Shown: positions 17,924 through 26,332, counted from the first letter of the stretch. The stretch: DNA of 64,000 nucleotides from JANLTX01 sp049840835 (GCA_049840835.1 JASGJG010000012.1:124001-188000), one strand, 5' to 3'. The notes: generated by a model not told the origin, from the sequence alone. Numbers and translations are program-made.

Positions 17924-18688
17924 CTAGCTCTGTCTGCGGCGAAACGCGAGACCGACGCCGGGCAAAGCCAGAAGAGACAGGGAAAGCGCCCCCGGTTCGG
18001 GAGCGGCGGCAACAAGGAAGCGATACGTTGCTGTGGGGCTTGTATCGAGAGCGTGAGTAGAGGCAAGTTGGCCACTCACGGAGAAGGTGACATCATAGGT
18101 GCCCGATTGGGTAAATCCAAAGTTACGGTGCTCATGTCCTCCAGCCAGCAGGAAGAGCTGATCGGAGGCATCGATGCCATCCATAGTGGCGAAATTTACC
18201 TCTGGGCCGGTGTCGCCACTAGCCCACACAGAAAACTGGCCCGTTCCCGCGTTGCCATCAAACAGCGTATGTTGAGTGCTGATCAGATCCACGCGTAGCC
18301 ATTTTCCCGTAGCCAGTGGGCCGCCACCATCCGGGTCCCACTCCTCAAACAGGCCATCTGGATCAAGCTCCTCCGCGCCAAATCCCAGGAACAGCAGGTC
18401 CGGGTTCTGTGCCTGGGGTAGGCGATAGTATGACTCGCCCGCCCCAACCCCGATGAAATCAAACGCGCTACCCGCCGGTCGGGTAGTTATCGCTTCTGGC
18501 TTAACCGCAAAGATAGCTTCATCCGGGGCGAACTCGAGATCGTTTTCTTCATCGTGCACATGCAGATTCCAACCTTCGGCTAGGGTGTAGTCGATACCGA
18601 TGTCGGCATGACCTTGTGAGAGCGTAGTCTGAGCATAGGCGCTTCCCAGGAAGAGCGAGGTAAGCGCAAGAGTGAGTAGAACTTTCAT
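17924..18688 (-). CDS. Choice-anchor-M domain PEP-CTERM surface protein
   Basis: 254 residues: signal peptide MKVLLTLALTSLFLGSAYAQ, then the domain opening TLSQGHADIGIDYTLAEGW with the conserved GHxDxGxxY, HVHDEENDLEFAPDEAIF, DFIGVGAGESYYRLPQAQNP, and GTYDVTFSVSG, all typical of choice_anch_M/TIGR03769 proteins. The tail APEPGALSLSLLALPGVGLA followed by FRRRQS is a PEP-CTERM sorting signal processed by an exosortase. In Actinobacteria the same domain accompanies metal ABC transporters, which fits this metal-rich block. The start overlaps the stop of its paralog by 4 bases. Confidence 0.85.
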   Translation of the reverse strand: MKVLLTLALTSLFLGSAYAQTTLSQGHADIGIDYTLAEGWNLHVHDEENDLEFAPDEAIFAVKPEAITTRPAGSAFDFIGVGAGESYYRLPQAQNPDLLFLGFGAEELDPDGLFEEWDPDGGGPLATGKWLRVDLISTQHTLFDGNAGTGQFSVWASGDTGPEVNFATMDGIDASDQLFLLAGGHEHRNFGFTQSGTYDVTFSVSGQLASTHALDTSPTATYRFLVAAAPEPGALSLSLLALPGVGLAFRRRQS

Positions 18689-19473
18689 TTCGAGGTTTTT
18701 TCCTTTCGAGAGCGGAGTAAAAGCAGGCCACAGGTAGAGAGGGAGAGAAGCTGTGGGAGAGTTCCTGGTTCGGGAATGGCGGCAGAGGTAACGTTGAAGA
18801 GAATCGTAAACGGGTCCGTACTGGTAACTGGTGTGCCGCTTCGTTGTACCGACGGGCGAAACGTGACCTCGTAGGCGCCAGGTGCGCTGAACCCCCAGTT
18901 GAAGTGGCTATGCCCCCCCGCTACTATCCACAGAGCATCCTCCGAGGTGATGCCGCCAGAGAAGCTGGACATAAAGACGTTGGGGCCGGTATCTCCACTC
19001 TGCCAGGCCGAGAAGAAGCCTGGCGCCGTTGTACCGCCTGCCCCAGTAACTGATTCCAGGCTCAACTTCACCCAGGGACCAGTGCCAGACACTCGCCCAG
19101 CAGACTCTAAGGCGGCATCATAGCTATCGATACTGGACGACGATACGCCAAAACCCGATACCCCTAGATAAAGGAGATTTGGGTTTTGACTCTGCGGCAG
19201 ACGGTAATAGGTCTGCCCCGCGCCAACACCCACGAAATCAAAAACGCTGCCTGCCGGGCGGGTAGTCTGTGCGGGTGGAAGGACGTCCAGGATTGCATTC
19301 TGGGGCGCATAATTGACTCCGTTATCTTCATCGTTGACCAGTAACGAGAACGAACTGGGTACGGTGAAGCCGATATTGAGATCGACGTGTTCATTGGTGA
19401 GATGGGTCTGGGCCGATGCCGCTGACAGTATCAGCAGCAATGGCAAAAGCACGAAAAGCAACCTTCGGATCAT
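18685..19473 (-). CDS. Choice-anchor-M domain PEP-CTERM surface protein, paralog
   Basis: 262 residues. It is homologous to the next gene downstream over the full length: signal peptide, THLTNEHVDLNIGFTV, DFVGVGAGQTYYRLPQSQNP, AWQSGDTGPNVFMSSFSGG, HSHFNWGFSAPGAYEVTF, then the sorting tail IPEPGTLPQLLSLSTCG with RSRKEKTSK. The shared parts include the TTRPAGS and VGAG..YYRLPQ blocks. Tandem duplication is the simplest origin. The start lies 3 bases after the preceding pseudopilin gene. The HSHF and HEHR histidine pairs in the two paralogs could bind metal (inference). Confidence 0.85.
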   Translation of the reverse strand: MIRRLLFVLLPLLLILSAASAQTHLTNEHVDLNIGFTVPSSFSLLVNDEDNGVNYAPQNAILDVLPPAQTTRPAGSVFDFVGVGAGQTYYRLPQSQNPNLLYLGVSGFGVSSSSIDSYDAALESAGRVSGTGPWVKLSLESVTGAGGTTAPGFFSAWQSGDTGPNVFMSSFSGGITSEDALWIVAGGHSHFNWGFSAPGAYEVTFRPSVQRSGTPVTSTDPFTILFNVTSAAIPEPGTLPQLLSLSTCGLLLLRSRKEKTSK

Positions 19474-19475
19474 AC

Positions 19476-20180
19476 TCAGTCTCCAGGCGGCTGGGCGAAG
19501 TTGACATTGGTGTCTGCCCAGCCCTTGATTTGTGAGGCGGGAATGGCTTTTACATGGCCATCCGCGTAGAGGTAGTTCGCAACTCCCTCGGGAGCACGAG
19601 TTCGCCCTTTACCCAGACCAACTCGATGCCGGTCCGGCTGGATATCAGAGAGAATGCGGCTCCAGACGTTCGTGGTGGTCTTGAACCAGTTGCGAGAGTG
19701 TGTGTGATCTTCCGTGTACGACGAGCCACGCTCGTCGGAAATAGTGAAAGTAGTAATGGTTTCCGCAGGGCGGGGCCAGCTATCCAGCGCCGGGCGGGCC
19801 GTGGTATCCCCTTCCGGCACGACTACATACTCGTTTAAGATGTAGCTGCTGCCGTTATTGAGTTTGCGCTCCTTGATCTGAGGGTCTGAGGGGCATAGCC
19901 GAATTTCATCGCAGTTTGCCAGATAGGGCTTGAGCTGGAAGATCCAGCAGCGGCTCTGGATTCCGCCACCCGTGTGGGTAGATTCGGGCATGCCACCATC
20001 CCAGTCATCCGCGTACATGCGGATGCCCATGCCGATCTGGCGCAGGTTACTTGCGCAGGCACTTTGCTGGGCTTTCACTCGCGCCGAAGCGAAGACAGGA
20101 AAGAGAATGGCAGACAGTATCGCAATAATCGCGATGACGACTAACAACTCGATTAGCGTAAACGCTGATCGGTAACACAT
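19476..20180 (-). CDS. Pseudopilin-like H-X9-DG protein
   Basis: 234 residues. Prepilin N-terminus MCYRSAFTLIELLVV, then FPVFASARVKAQQSACASNL, and MYADDWDGG in place of the usual MYAQDYDE. The H-X9-DG block is APEGVANYLYADGHV near residue 213. It is followed 3 bases later by the first choice-anchor-M gene, so the pseudopilin and two surface proteins are one operon. Pseudopilins paired with exported cargo may help to move or display that cargo (inference). Confidence 0.86.
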   Translation of the reverse strand: MCYRSAFTLIELLVVIAIIAILSAILFPVFASARVKAQQSACASNLRQIGMGIRMYADDWDGGMPESTHTGGGIQSRCWIFQLKPYLANCDEIRLCPSDPQIKERKLNNGSSYILNEYVVVPEGDTTARPALDSWPRPAETITTFTISDERGSSYTEDHTHSRNWFKTTTNVWSRILSDIQPDRHRVGLGKGRTRAPEGVANYLYADGHVKAIPASQIKGWADTNVNFAQPPGD

Positions 20181-20415
20181 GGGTAAATTCCTTTCGGGCT
20201 AGAGAGCACAGGTGTGCACGACCGGAGGCCAAAAGGAATCAAGCCAAATTGTATTCATGGAGAAGTTCCCTCGTGCAATGCGTGGCGCAACGCCTGTGAC
20301 GTAGCCACCTGAGTCGATGCGCGGCAGAGACAGAGAGATTGGAGAAAGTCCTGGCTTATCGCATCGACAACGACGAAAAGCACGACGGCAGAGGCCGTTT
20401 CGTGCTTTTAGATGC

Positions 20416-20793
20416 TTAAGCGAGGGTTGGAGGGGCGCGCGGCGGGCCGCGACGAGCCTGGAAGAGGGAGATCAGGGGCAGGGAAACAACCCGCACCTGA
20501 TAGATTGGTTGAGGAACATCTACGAAAAGCGGGAGAACCGCTACCGTAGTAAGAACCGACTTCGTAGCATGGAGCACGCAGAGGGCGCAGTTATCCGCCT
20601 CATTGCTGGGCGGCGCCACGGCAAATTCCATGGCATGATTCTGCTGGAGCGCTACCGAGACAGGCCCGGCGCAATCTCCATTCAGGTGCGCCCGGTAGTG
20701 GGTTATTGGAGCTATGCCATAGAGGAACAGCAGGACCGCCGCCAACATTCTGGCGACGTAGGATAGCCGAAGCTGCCTGCAGTTCATTTGCAT
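20416..20793 (-). CDS. DUF2946-like small exported protein
   Basis: 125 residues. The N-terminus RMLAAVLLFLYGIAPITHYR is a signal or TM segment. The body has the family features of DUF2946-type proteins: a single CALCVLHA pair and a C-terminus ending RRGPPRAPPTLA. Such genes commonly neighbour TonB-dependent or copper genes in other bacteria, which agrees with the block downstream. It starts the minus-strand block, 235 bases upstream of the pseudopilin operon, and probably has its own promoter. Confidence 0.6.
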   Translation of the reverse strand: MQMNCRQLRLSYVARMLAAVLLFLYGIAPITHYRAHLNGDCAGPVSVALQQNHAMEFAVAPPSNEADNCALCVLHATKSVLTTVAVLPLFVDVPQPIYQVRVVSLPLISLFQARRGPPRAPPTLA

Positions 20794-21073
20794 GTGATTC
20801 TATCAAGCAAGAAAAATCTACGCAAGAAGATTTATTGCTACGCATCTATTGTTTGTAAACGACACACATATCTGTAGATCGGACGATTGCTCAAGGCACT
20901 TACGACAACCAGTTCCGCCCATCTGTAAACGTAGCGGCGACTTCGGTTCCGCGCCTCATCTTCGTGCTCCACCTGAAACAATATTAAGGACTAATCCAAT
21001 TCTTTCTTCGTTTATTTTTCTCACTTTCAACTTTATGGCAGTTCGATATTCCTATCGGAAAGCTAACTACTAA

Positions 21074-21098
21074 GACAGGGAGGGCTGCCCTCCCTGTC
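21074..21098. terminator. Strong hairpin after NHL-propeller gene
   Basis: GACAGGGAGGG, a CTG loop and CCCTCCCTGTC form a perfect 11-bp GC-rich stem. The plus strand has a TATCTTTTT tail after it; the minus-strand gene that ends at 21106 runs into it from the other side. It could stop both directions. A partial copy of the same sequence lies at the other end of that gene (near 21955). Confidence 0.65.
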
Positions 21099-21105
21099 TA
21101 TCTTT

Positions 21106-21939
21106 TTACGGAGTAAAGGCGATGCCGGTGGGCGAGCTCAGGCCAGTGGCGTAGGTGGTCAGGGTCGGAGCCGCAGTCCCAACGCCGGGCTTGATGCGAA
21201 TGATGGTGCCGCGCAGCATGTTCGACACGAACAGGTCGCTACCCCAGGGGGCGATATCCATGGCGCCGTAGAGCAGAGTCGCGTTCTGCACATAGACAGC
21301 CGGGTTGCCCGTGGCGGTCTTCTTAGTGATGCGGCCATTGCCGTAGTTCGCGGCGAACAGGTCGGTGCCCACATAGGTCAGGCCGTAAGGCAGGCTCAGA
21401 GAACCGGTGCTGATGAGGCTGCTCACCACCGCACCGGGCGTGATCTTGTAGACCCCGATGATGATTCCCCCACCGTAGTTGGAGACATTGAGATCCCCGG
21501 TGGGCGAGAAGGCCAGCTCGCCGGGAGCGGTGAGGGCGGAAGCGAAGCTGGTCTTGACACCGGCGGGAGAGATCTTGACGATGCTACCGTGGGCGACACC
21601 GCCATCGGCGTAGTTCGCCACGTACAGATCCCCATTGGGAGCGAAGGCGATTCCTGTAGGAGCGTTCAGCCCGGCTGCGAACAGCGTTCGAGTGCCCGTG
21701 GGAGAGATTTTGTAGATAGTGCTGTCGTTGAAGTTAGAAACGTAGAGGTCGCCGGTAGAGGAGTACGCTAATCCGAACGGGCCATTCAGTCCGGTAGCGA
21801 AGGTAGTTTTTACACCGTCCGGGGCGATTTTGATGATTTCGTTGCTGCCGAAGTTGGCAACCATGAGAGTTTGAGACCAGGCGCTGGGAGCGAGAACGAG
21901 GCAGACGAGAGCGAGGGCGGTCATCAGTCGATGAAGCAT
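21106..21939 (-). CDS. Secreted NHL/SMP-30-like beta-propeller protein
   Basis: 277 residues from the ATG at 21939, chosen because AAAGGACC precedes it and it opens the signal peptide MLHRLMTALALVCLVLAPS; the longer frame adds 51 residues with no such features. The body has six repeats of the form GLxxPxGLAxxxxGDLYVSNxxxxxIxKI, for example GPFGLAYSSTGDLYVSNF, APTGIAFAPNGDLYVANY and GELAFSPTGDLNVSNYGG. Such repeats build a six-bladed NHL or gluconolactonase-like propeller. The repeat ASP/ASN pattern is for folding, and no metal-binding catalytic set is evident. It is probably a secreted binding protein. Confidence 0.8.
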   Translation of the reverse strand: MLHRLMTALALVCLVLAPSAWSQTLMVANFGSNEIIKIAPDGVKTTFATGLNGPFGLAYSSTGDLYVSNFNDSTIYKISPTGTRTLFAAGLNAPTGIAFAPNGDLYVANYADGGVAHGSIVKISPAGVKTSFASALTAPGELAFSPTGDLNVSNYGGGIIIGVYKITPGAVVSSLISTGSLSLPYGLTYVGTDLFAANYGNGRITKKTATGNPAVYVQNATLLYGAMDIAPWGSDLFVSNMLRGTIIRIKPGVGTAAPTLTTYATGLSSPTGIAFTP

Positions 21940-22393
21940 GAAAGGTCCTTTCAGACAGGGAGGGACGCTGCCCTCAGCGAAGTCAGAGTTAGTACTTCCA
22001 TCATTAGGAGCGCGCATCCAACCAGACGGGTTCCCTCTCTCGAAACTGGGAATTTGATAGACGCTCCCTTCTCCTACACTACAGCAGAGCATCCTATCAA
22101 CAGGACAGCGACACAGGTAGATGTTGAGGTGCTCATCCCCTCATACTTTTGGCACTATCACTCTAAGTAAAGGAATATATGTAGTACAACTTTTCTACTG
22201 AACATAACTCCTAAGTCCAGGCACACCGCATTTCGTTTATATTACCGTGATTCTCTGAGCCAGTAGCGCGCGGTGAGCTTTTAGTAGCTTCTTAAAATAT
22301 CAGGGGATAGATTTGACTAGTATCTATAGAATTGGGGAGTCCTCTCCTTCTTCATAGATGGTAAGGTAGTTATGGAGAAACGGAGGAAGGCTT

Positions 22394-22654
22394 ATGGTTC
22401 GTATTATCGCCATTCGACTCACAGGTGGAAGCCAGCATGAGCATATTGCATCCGTCCGCTGGCAGAGTGCTACGCAAACCGGGGAATCGACACGGTCAGA
22501 TATGGTCACTTACATTAACGGCGGTAACAGGGTTTATGTAAGTGACGGCGTCAATATTGTCTACGTGAGAGTCGTGAACGCTAATCCGCCCTATATCCGT
22601 ACCTATGCAGATGGAAAGTGGTCGGATAACCTGCTCGCCCTACCAAGGTTTTGA
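22394..22654 (+). CDS. DUF3892-family small protein
   Basis: 86 residues with the full DUF3892 pattern: IIAIRLTGGSQHEHIASVRW at the N-terminus, TYINGGNRVYVSDG in the middle, and the C-terminal PPYIRTYADGKWSDNLLALP. The ribosome site GGAGGAAGG lies 3-4 bases before the ATG. The family is widespread, of unknown function, and often beside small stress or phage-related genes. It stands alone here, downstream of about 300 bases in which I see no gene. Confidence 0.85.
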   Translation: MVRIIAIRLTGGSQHEHIASVRWQSATQTGESTRSDMVTYINGGNRVYVSDGVNIVYVRVVNANPPYIRTYADGKWSDNLLALPRF

Positions 22655-22879
22655 AGAAGCGAATTCAGGTCAGTACACCTCGAAACCCACTGGAGACGTC
22701 GAGATTGGTTTGCTCTAGGATTTTCATATCCAGTGTTGCCAAGTCGGTGTCGGCTATGCCCTTGCACTCATCACTCCGTTTTCGGTTACTCTGCTCCGTC
22801 CCTTTTTATTGTCTCTCGGAACAAGAGTCGAGTTAGTACGGGCGTAGAATGTCTATGGCTAGCCCCTCTCCTGCGATCA

Positions 22880-23215
22880 GGAGGCGATTCCCACTGCCTG
22901 TAAACCGCACGATGAGGCTCTAGCGACAGCGGGAAAAAGGAGCTCTTAGGATGCTTTACCGAGCCGGAAACCTGGAAAAGCATCCACCCGACAAATGGCG
23001 TGCCGACAGTTACGGATGGCACCTTTCAATACACGCAGGACCAGGTCGGGACTTTCTGTGTCGTTGAGGCGGAATCTATCGACGAAGCGGTAGAGATAGC
23101 TCCGCTGCATCCTGGAGCACATCTCGGACAGTTCTTCGGTAGCGGCATCGAAGTTCGCCCCGGTGAGTTGTTTGAAGAATATACTGCCAGCTCTATCTCC
23201 AGTAGCGACAGATAA
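22880..23215 (+). pseudogene. Frameshifted YCII/DGPF-domain gene
   Basis: The C-terminal half is an open frame from about 22917: LLGCFTEPETWKSIHPTNG, VPTVTDGTFQYTQDQVGTF and CVVEAESIDEAVEIA, ending with GSGIEVRPGELF. This is the YCII-related pattern (DGPF-like DGTF, EAxSxDEAxxIA, IEVRP). The preceding part continues in another frame as PHDEALATAGKRSS, and no proper start is visible, so the N-terminal half is lost or shifted. The only start in the last frame, a GTG at 23000, would leave a fragment. Intact members may catalyse small-molecule reactions using a His-Asp pair. Confidence 0.5.
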
Positions 23216-23335
23216 TCTAGCTGGTCCTCGTGGCTTGCTGCCAGGCCGGGGAGTTCCAGGGCGACGTAAGTCTTTTTCTGAAAATCAGCCAGAACTTGGA
23301 ACCACTGGATTTTCGACTTGTTACTAGATTCTGCC

Positions 23336-23551
23336 ATGTTATTAATGGATCGCTGTGTCTGGTGCGGCAAGACAGTCAAGTCGGGGGCGGATCACCTGTG
23401 TGAGGAATGTTATACCAGGAGGCTGAAGAGTCAGGCAGGGGGCGATGCAGACGATTCGAAGATAAGCTCAGAAGAAAAAAATGCCTCCCTCAGTCCCGAA
23501 AGCCGCAGCGGCGATCCAGACACAGAGGTACCTGACACCACCCCCAAGTGA
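23336..23551 (+). CDS. Small zinc-ribbon protein
   Basis: About 71 residues. The N-terminal half has two Cys pairs spaced as in a zinc ribbon: CVWCGKTVKSGADHLCEECY. The C-terminal half is acidic and disordered (DADDSKISSEEKN, DPDTEVPDTTPK). ATGs at 23336 and 23345 are both possible starts, neither with a strong ribosome site. No family can be named from so short a motif; similar orphan zinc ribbons occur across Gram-positive-like phyla. Confidence 0.5.
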   Translation: MLLMDRCVWCGKTVKSGADHLCEECYTRRLKSQAGGDADDSKISSEEKNASLSPESRSGDPDTEVPDTTPK

Positions 23552-23670
23552 TGAGCAGGAAATAGCTTGAGCTCTGCTTTATAGCAAGACTAGCATTACA
23601 GCATATCTGACGTTACACGAAAGGGTAGACTCTCCTGTGGAGGTAAAAACCATGAGAGTCGAAGATTCCC

Positions 23671-24009
23671 GTGCCTGCTGAATCAACAGGCACGCCGCTC
23701 AGCATCGAGAAGATGAGCGCCAGGGAATTGGGGGAGGAGCGGCACCGGCTCATCAACGAACTCCTGGGTAGCGACAATCCCACCGATCCTTTTGAGCGCG
23801 TGGCCCTTCTGGAAGAGCGAAAAGCTGACTCTGATAATCCAGCGGCTTTGAAGCTTGGACAGGTGGAAGAGGCGCTCCGGCAGCGTACCGCACCCGATGC
23901 TATCGATCAAGAAGGTGCCAAAGCTCCTGCGCACGTTCCCTTCTGGAGTTCGTTATTTCGAGCTCTCGGCAAGTGGGACAACAAGCGTAAGAAGCCAGAA
24001 GCAAAATAG
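23671..24009 (+). CDS. Small hypothetical protein
   Basis: 112 residues, largely helical and charged: SIEKMSARELGEERHRLINE, RVALLEERKADSDNPAALKL, then a Pro-Ala linker and a basic end. The GTG start at 23671 is weak. A strong ribosome site (GGAGGTAAAA) instead precedes an ATG at 23652, which encodes only nine residues and overlaps this start. Either the nonapeptide is a leader that couples translation, or a base error hides the real start. No family is recognised. Confidence 0.45.
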   Translation: MPAESTGTPLSIEKMSARELGEERHRLINELLGSDNPTDPFERVALLEERKADSDNPAALKLGQVEEALRQRTAPDAIDQEGAKAPAHVPFWSSLFRALGKWDNKRKKPEAK

Positions 24010-24131
24010 CTTTTGTCGAATCTTCCCCATGGCCTCTCGATCTGATGGAGTCGCTCACATTACCTTGCGCAAGGATGGAGCGGACTCGAAACTACCGGGG
24101 CATCAAGAAGCCTTTTTCCTCTCCGAGATGA

Positions 24132-24551
24132 ATGGCACCCCTAACTCGTAACACTTACTTAGAAACTTTTCGCCACATAATCTTCTCAAGAAAGAAGCGC
24201 AGAATTCATAGTAACTCAATAGAGAAGGTACAAGGTTATCCTGGCAAGCGGGACGACAGTTCTTTCCAAATTGTGGCAAGCTATGAGCCTATCTTACTTA
24301 CGAAAGAGCCTGAAATCGAAGAATACGAAATCACACTAGAACTCCTGCTGACGCTACTGCCTAAAGAGACTGGAGAGCGCTTCGCGCAAGTAGCTCGCCT
24401 TAGAGGCGCTCTCGAAACGTCACAACTGCTCACACTACTTGCCGAACTGCTCGAATTAGCCATGGAGCAACAGGCGCGAGAGCAGGAACAAGCACACCAG
24501 GAGGCATTTCTCCGGATCCTGGAAAAGCAGCTAGAAGGCAATTCCTCGTGA
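24132..24551 (+). CDS. Small hypothetical coiled-coil protein
   Basis: 139 residues. The first 45 residues are polar and basic. From residue 60 the protein is leucine-rich and helical (EIEEYEITLELLLTLLPKET, LLTLLAELLELAMEQQARE) and ends in a Glu-Gln coiled coil. No TM segment is expected despite the leucines because they alternate with charges. No family is recognised. An alternative frame starting at 23855 overlaps its beginning and looks like a shadow. Confidence 0.45.
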   Translation: MAPLTRNTYLETFRHIIFSRKKRRIHSNSIEKVQGYPGKRDDSSFQIVASYEPILLTKEPEIEEYEITLELLLTLLPKETGERFAQVARLRGALETSQLLTLLAELLELAMEQQAREQEQAHQEAFLRILEKQLEGNSS

Positions 24552-24725
24552 GTAGTTCAGAGACTCCGCGCCTCCAGTTGCTTTACTCGCATCCCACTTG
24601 TTTCCAGTCCGCTCCCTACAAGACTTCTTCCAACTGCTATAAGGAAGTGGCCTTGACCAGCCATAATCGAGAATGCAGCGTGCCTCATGATGAGCACGCG
24701 CGCACAGAAAGCATAACGAATCTCC

Positions 24726-24754
24726 GAGCGGGCTGCAAAGCCCGCTCTTTCTTT
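24726..24754 (+). terminator. Intrinsic terminator
   Basis: GAGCGGGCT, a GCAA loop and AGCCCGCTC make a perfect 9-bp stem, followed directly by TTTCTTT. This is a textbook plus-strand terminator and closes the small-gene group ending at 24551. Confidence 0.85.
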
Positions 24755-24891
24755 CCTATGCTCTTACTCGGTCACAAACAACCTGGACCGTTTGAAGGAC
24801 TCCGCAAGTTTCAGCCAGGATGGTTCCAAAGTCTCCCCCAAATACACGGTGCAGAATAACGCAATCGAGTAACTTTAAGAGGACATAAAGC

Positions 24892-24914
24892 CCTTCCTGT
24901 AGAAAAGGAAGGCC
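24892..24914 (+). promoter_or_regulatory. Hairpin that hides a ribosome-binding site
   Basis: CCTTCCT, the loop GTAGAAA and AGGAAGG form a 7-bp stem ending two bases before the ATG at 24915. The AGGAAGG arm is the only plausible ribosome site of that ORF, so the hairpin would block translation unless opened. Confidence 0.4.
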
Positions 24915-24998
24915 ATGTCCAGATTTACCAATAACCTGCGGTACAAAATCTTGGTACTGCTCCCCGTTCTCCTGCTCCTGGCCTACTCAGGTGGATAG
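24915..24998 (+). CDS. 27-residue membrane microprotein or truncated exported protein
   Basis: The ORF encodes a basic N-terminus (MSRFTNNLRYK) and one hydrophobic helix (ILVLLPVLLLLAYSGG), then stops. A strong AAGGAAGG ribosome site precedes it inside a hairpin. It may be a genuine single-pass small protein, or the signal peptide of a gene whose body has been lost. The next features downstream are the microprotein copies, which favours neither. Confidence 0.4.
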   Translation: MSRFTNNLRYKILVLLPVLLLLAYSGG

Positions 24999-25037
24999 TT
25001 TGATCGATACAAGACAAAAATATGCGGCGGCGCCTAA

Positions 25038-25196
25038 TCCCGTTTAACAGATGCCCCTGTCTATATTGCCGCTCCAGGCTGGCGCTATGCACGTGCCAGA
25101 CTGCTCAACATCTGCCTTAAAGCACAAATACGGCGGTGGGGTGTTTCCTCGCCTGGAAGGAGGCTGAGGGGCAACACACCGCTCATTTCCACGTAA
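25038..25196 (+). pseudogene. Microprotein family copy A, probably defective
   Basis: The frame opens after a TAA at 25035 and reads DAPVYIAAPGWRYARARLL, then NICLKAQIRRWG, with no ATG, GTG or TTG before the conserved part. It is closest to copy C at 28657-28758. Over 20 aligned codons (GWRYARA to RR) there are 12 base differences: nine at third positions, three at first, none at second. Compared with copy C, 36 bases are missing between an upstream shared block and the coding motif, which removes the start. A hairpin follows at 25205. Confidence 0.5.
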
Positions 25197-25204
25197 AAAA
25201 GCAA

Positions 25205-25228
25205 CTGGTAGAGCAAGTGCTCTACCAG
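25205..25228 (+). terminator. Hairpin after microprotein copy A
   Basis: CTGGTAGAGC, loop AAGT and GCTCTACCAG form a perfect 10-bp stem. The T-rich tail (TTCTTATTTTT) comes about 20 bases later, so it may be a terminator or a spacer hairpin between copies A and B. Confidence 0.45.
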
Positions 25229-25312
25229 CTATCTAAGAGGGTACCTTCTTATTTTTCGCTAATATCTCATTTATCTAACGCTCCAGACTGCCACGACTAA
25301 TATGGAGTCTAT

Positions 25313-25435
25313 ATGCTTCCCCTTCAGGTTGCGACTCTAATCTGTCGCTATGCACACGCGACGATGCTCAGGCTCTATCTCAAAGCCCAGATAAAGCGCG
25401 CACTCGAGCAGCCCCACAGCAAAGTGCTCCAATGA
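25313..25435 (+). CDS. Basic microprotein, family copy B (40 aa)
   Basis: ATG at 25313 with GGAG five bases upstream. The product begins MLPLQVATLIC, has the family core RYAHATMLRLYLKAQIKRAL and ends LEQPHSKVLQ. The core starts at residue 12, exactly as in copy C, and the upstream block TAATATCTCATTTATCT lies 53 bases before the start against 51 in copy C. The peptide is basic and amphipathic if helical. No known family is recognised. A host-acting peptide, signal or small regulator is possible, but function is not inferable from sequence. Confidence 0.5.
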   Translation: MLPLQVATLICRYAHATMLRLYLKAQIKRALEQPHSKVLQ

Positions 25436-25699
25436 CTGCATTCCAATACCAATTAGCTGTTCCTGGAGCGATCTTAATTCCGAAATCCCTACATACATCC
25501 AATACCATATCGACAACTTAATATCGCCTTAACAGAGTCTACCGCATTCTAATCTCATAATACTCCGTATTTTTTCTGTAAAATGCAATTATTTCACATT
25601 TAAGTAAATATTAGCCTTACACAATATCGTAACATCCCGTATTATCCAGGCACGCACTCTCACCAAAGAGAGGACTTGTCGGAAGGAACTATAGGAGCC

Positions 25700-26317
25700 A
25701 TGACAATCTCCAGAGATTCCGGGTTGGATATCCTCTTCCTCGTGCTGCTTACCTCAGGATTCGCTTTATCCGTAGACGCTCAGATCATCGATATTTCTGG
25801 CCACGGCCAGACAAATGGCTCCGTGAGAGCCGAGCCCACTTCTACCAGTAAAGCCGAGTCAGGCGGCACTCGTGTTGTTCTATATGAGTGGAGTCCCAGG
25901 AGTGGGAACTCCTCAGGGAAAAGTCATGACACCACCCCGGTGAGCTTACTTGCCAGTACAAGTCCGCGCCATCCCCTCTTTCCTATTCCGGCAGCGCCCA
26001 CCTTAGGAAAAATAGATACTGGCTCCAACACAGTGGCACTATCTCCCAGTGTCATTTCGGCGAGCGGGACTGGCCTGATCATCCCCTCACACATGCCTGT
26101 CGCCAGGAGCGTCAAGGAAGAGCAGGACCTCAAGGTGGATTTGGCCGCCTGCGGGGGAGCTTCCTTTGCGAATCTGCACGACCGGCTCATGGCTAGCCCC
26201 ACAGGGCATCGGGGACCAGCGAAAGAGCAGTCATGGGCCTCCCAACCTCGCTCCAATCGCCGTAAATTTTCTGGCGAAGCGCGCCCGAAGCTGCCTGCTG
26301 GCCTGTTCTTCCGCTGA
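25700..26317 (+). CDS. Exported low-complexity protein, unknown function
   Basis: 205 residues from the ATG at 25700, which has TAGGAG four bases upstream; a TTG at 25676 would only add eight residues. A signal peptide is clear (SGLDILFLVLLTSGFALSVDAQ). The mature part is Ser, Thr and Pro rich with few hydrophobic runs (SVRAEPTSTSKAESGG, GKIDTGSNTVALSPS), ending in a basic KFSGEARPKLPAGLFFR. It is probably a disordered secreted protein. It is convergent with the transposase fragment that ends 16 bases away. Confidence 0.55.
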   Translation: MTISRDSGLDILFLVLLTSGFALSVDAQIIDISGHGQTNGSVRAEPTSTSKAESGGTRVVLYEWSPRSGNSSGKSHDTTPVSLLASTSPRHPLFPIPAAPTLGKIDTGSNTVALSPSVISASGTGLIIPSHMPVARSVKEEQDLKVDLAACGGASFANLHDRLMASPTGHRGPAKEQSWASQPRSNRRKFSGEARPKLPAGLFFR

Positions 26318-26332
26318 GTCCACACCAGGTGC

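Noticed and set aside
25313..25435. Microprotein copies as a structured RNA family
   Set aside because: Differences between copies fall at third codon positions and keep the amino acids; no covarying stem was found in the core.
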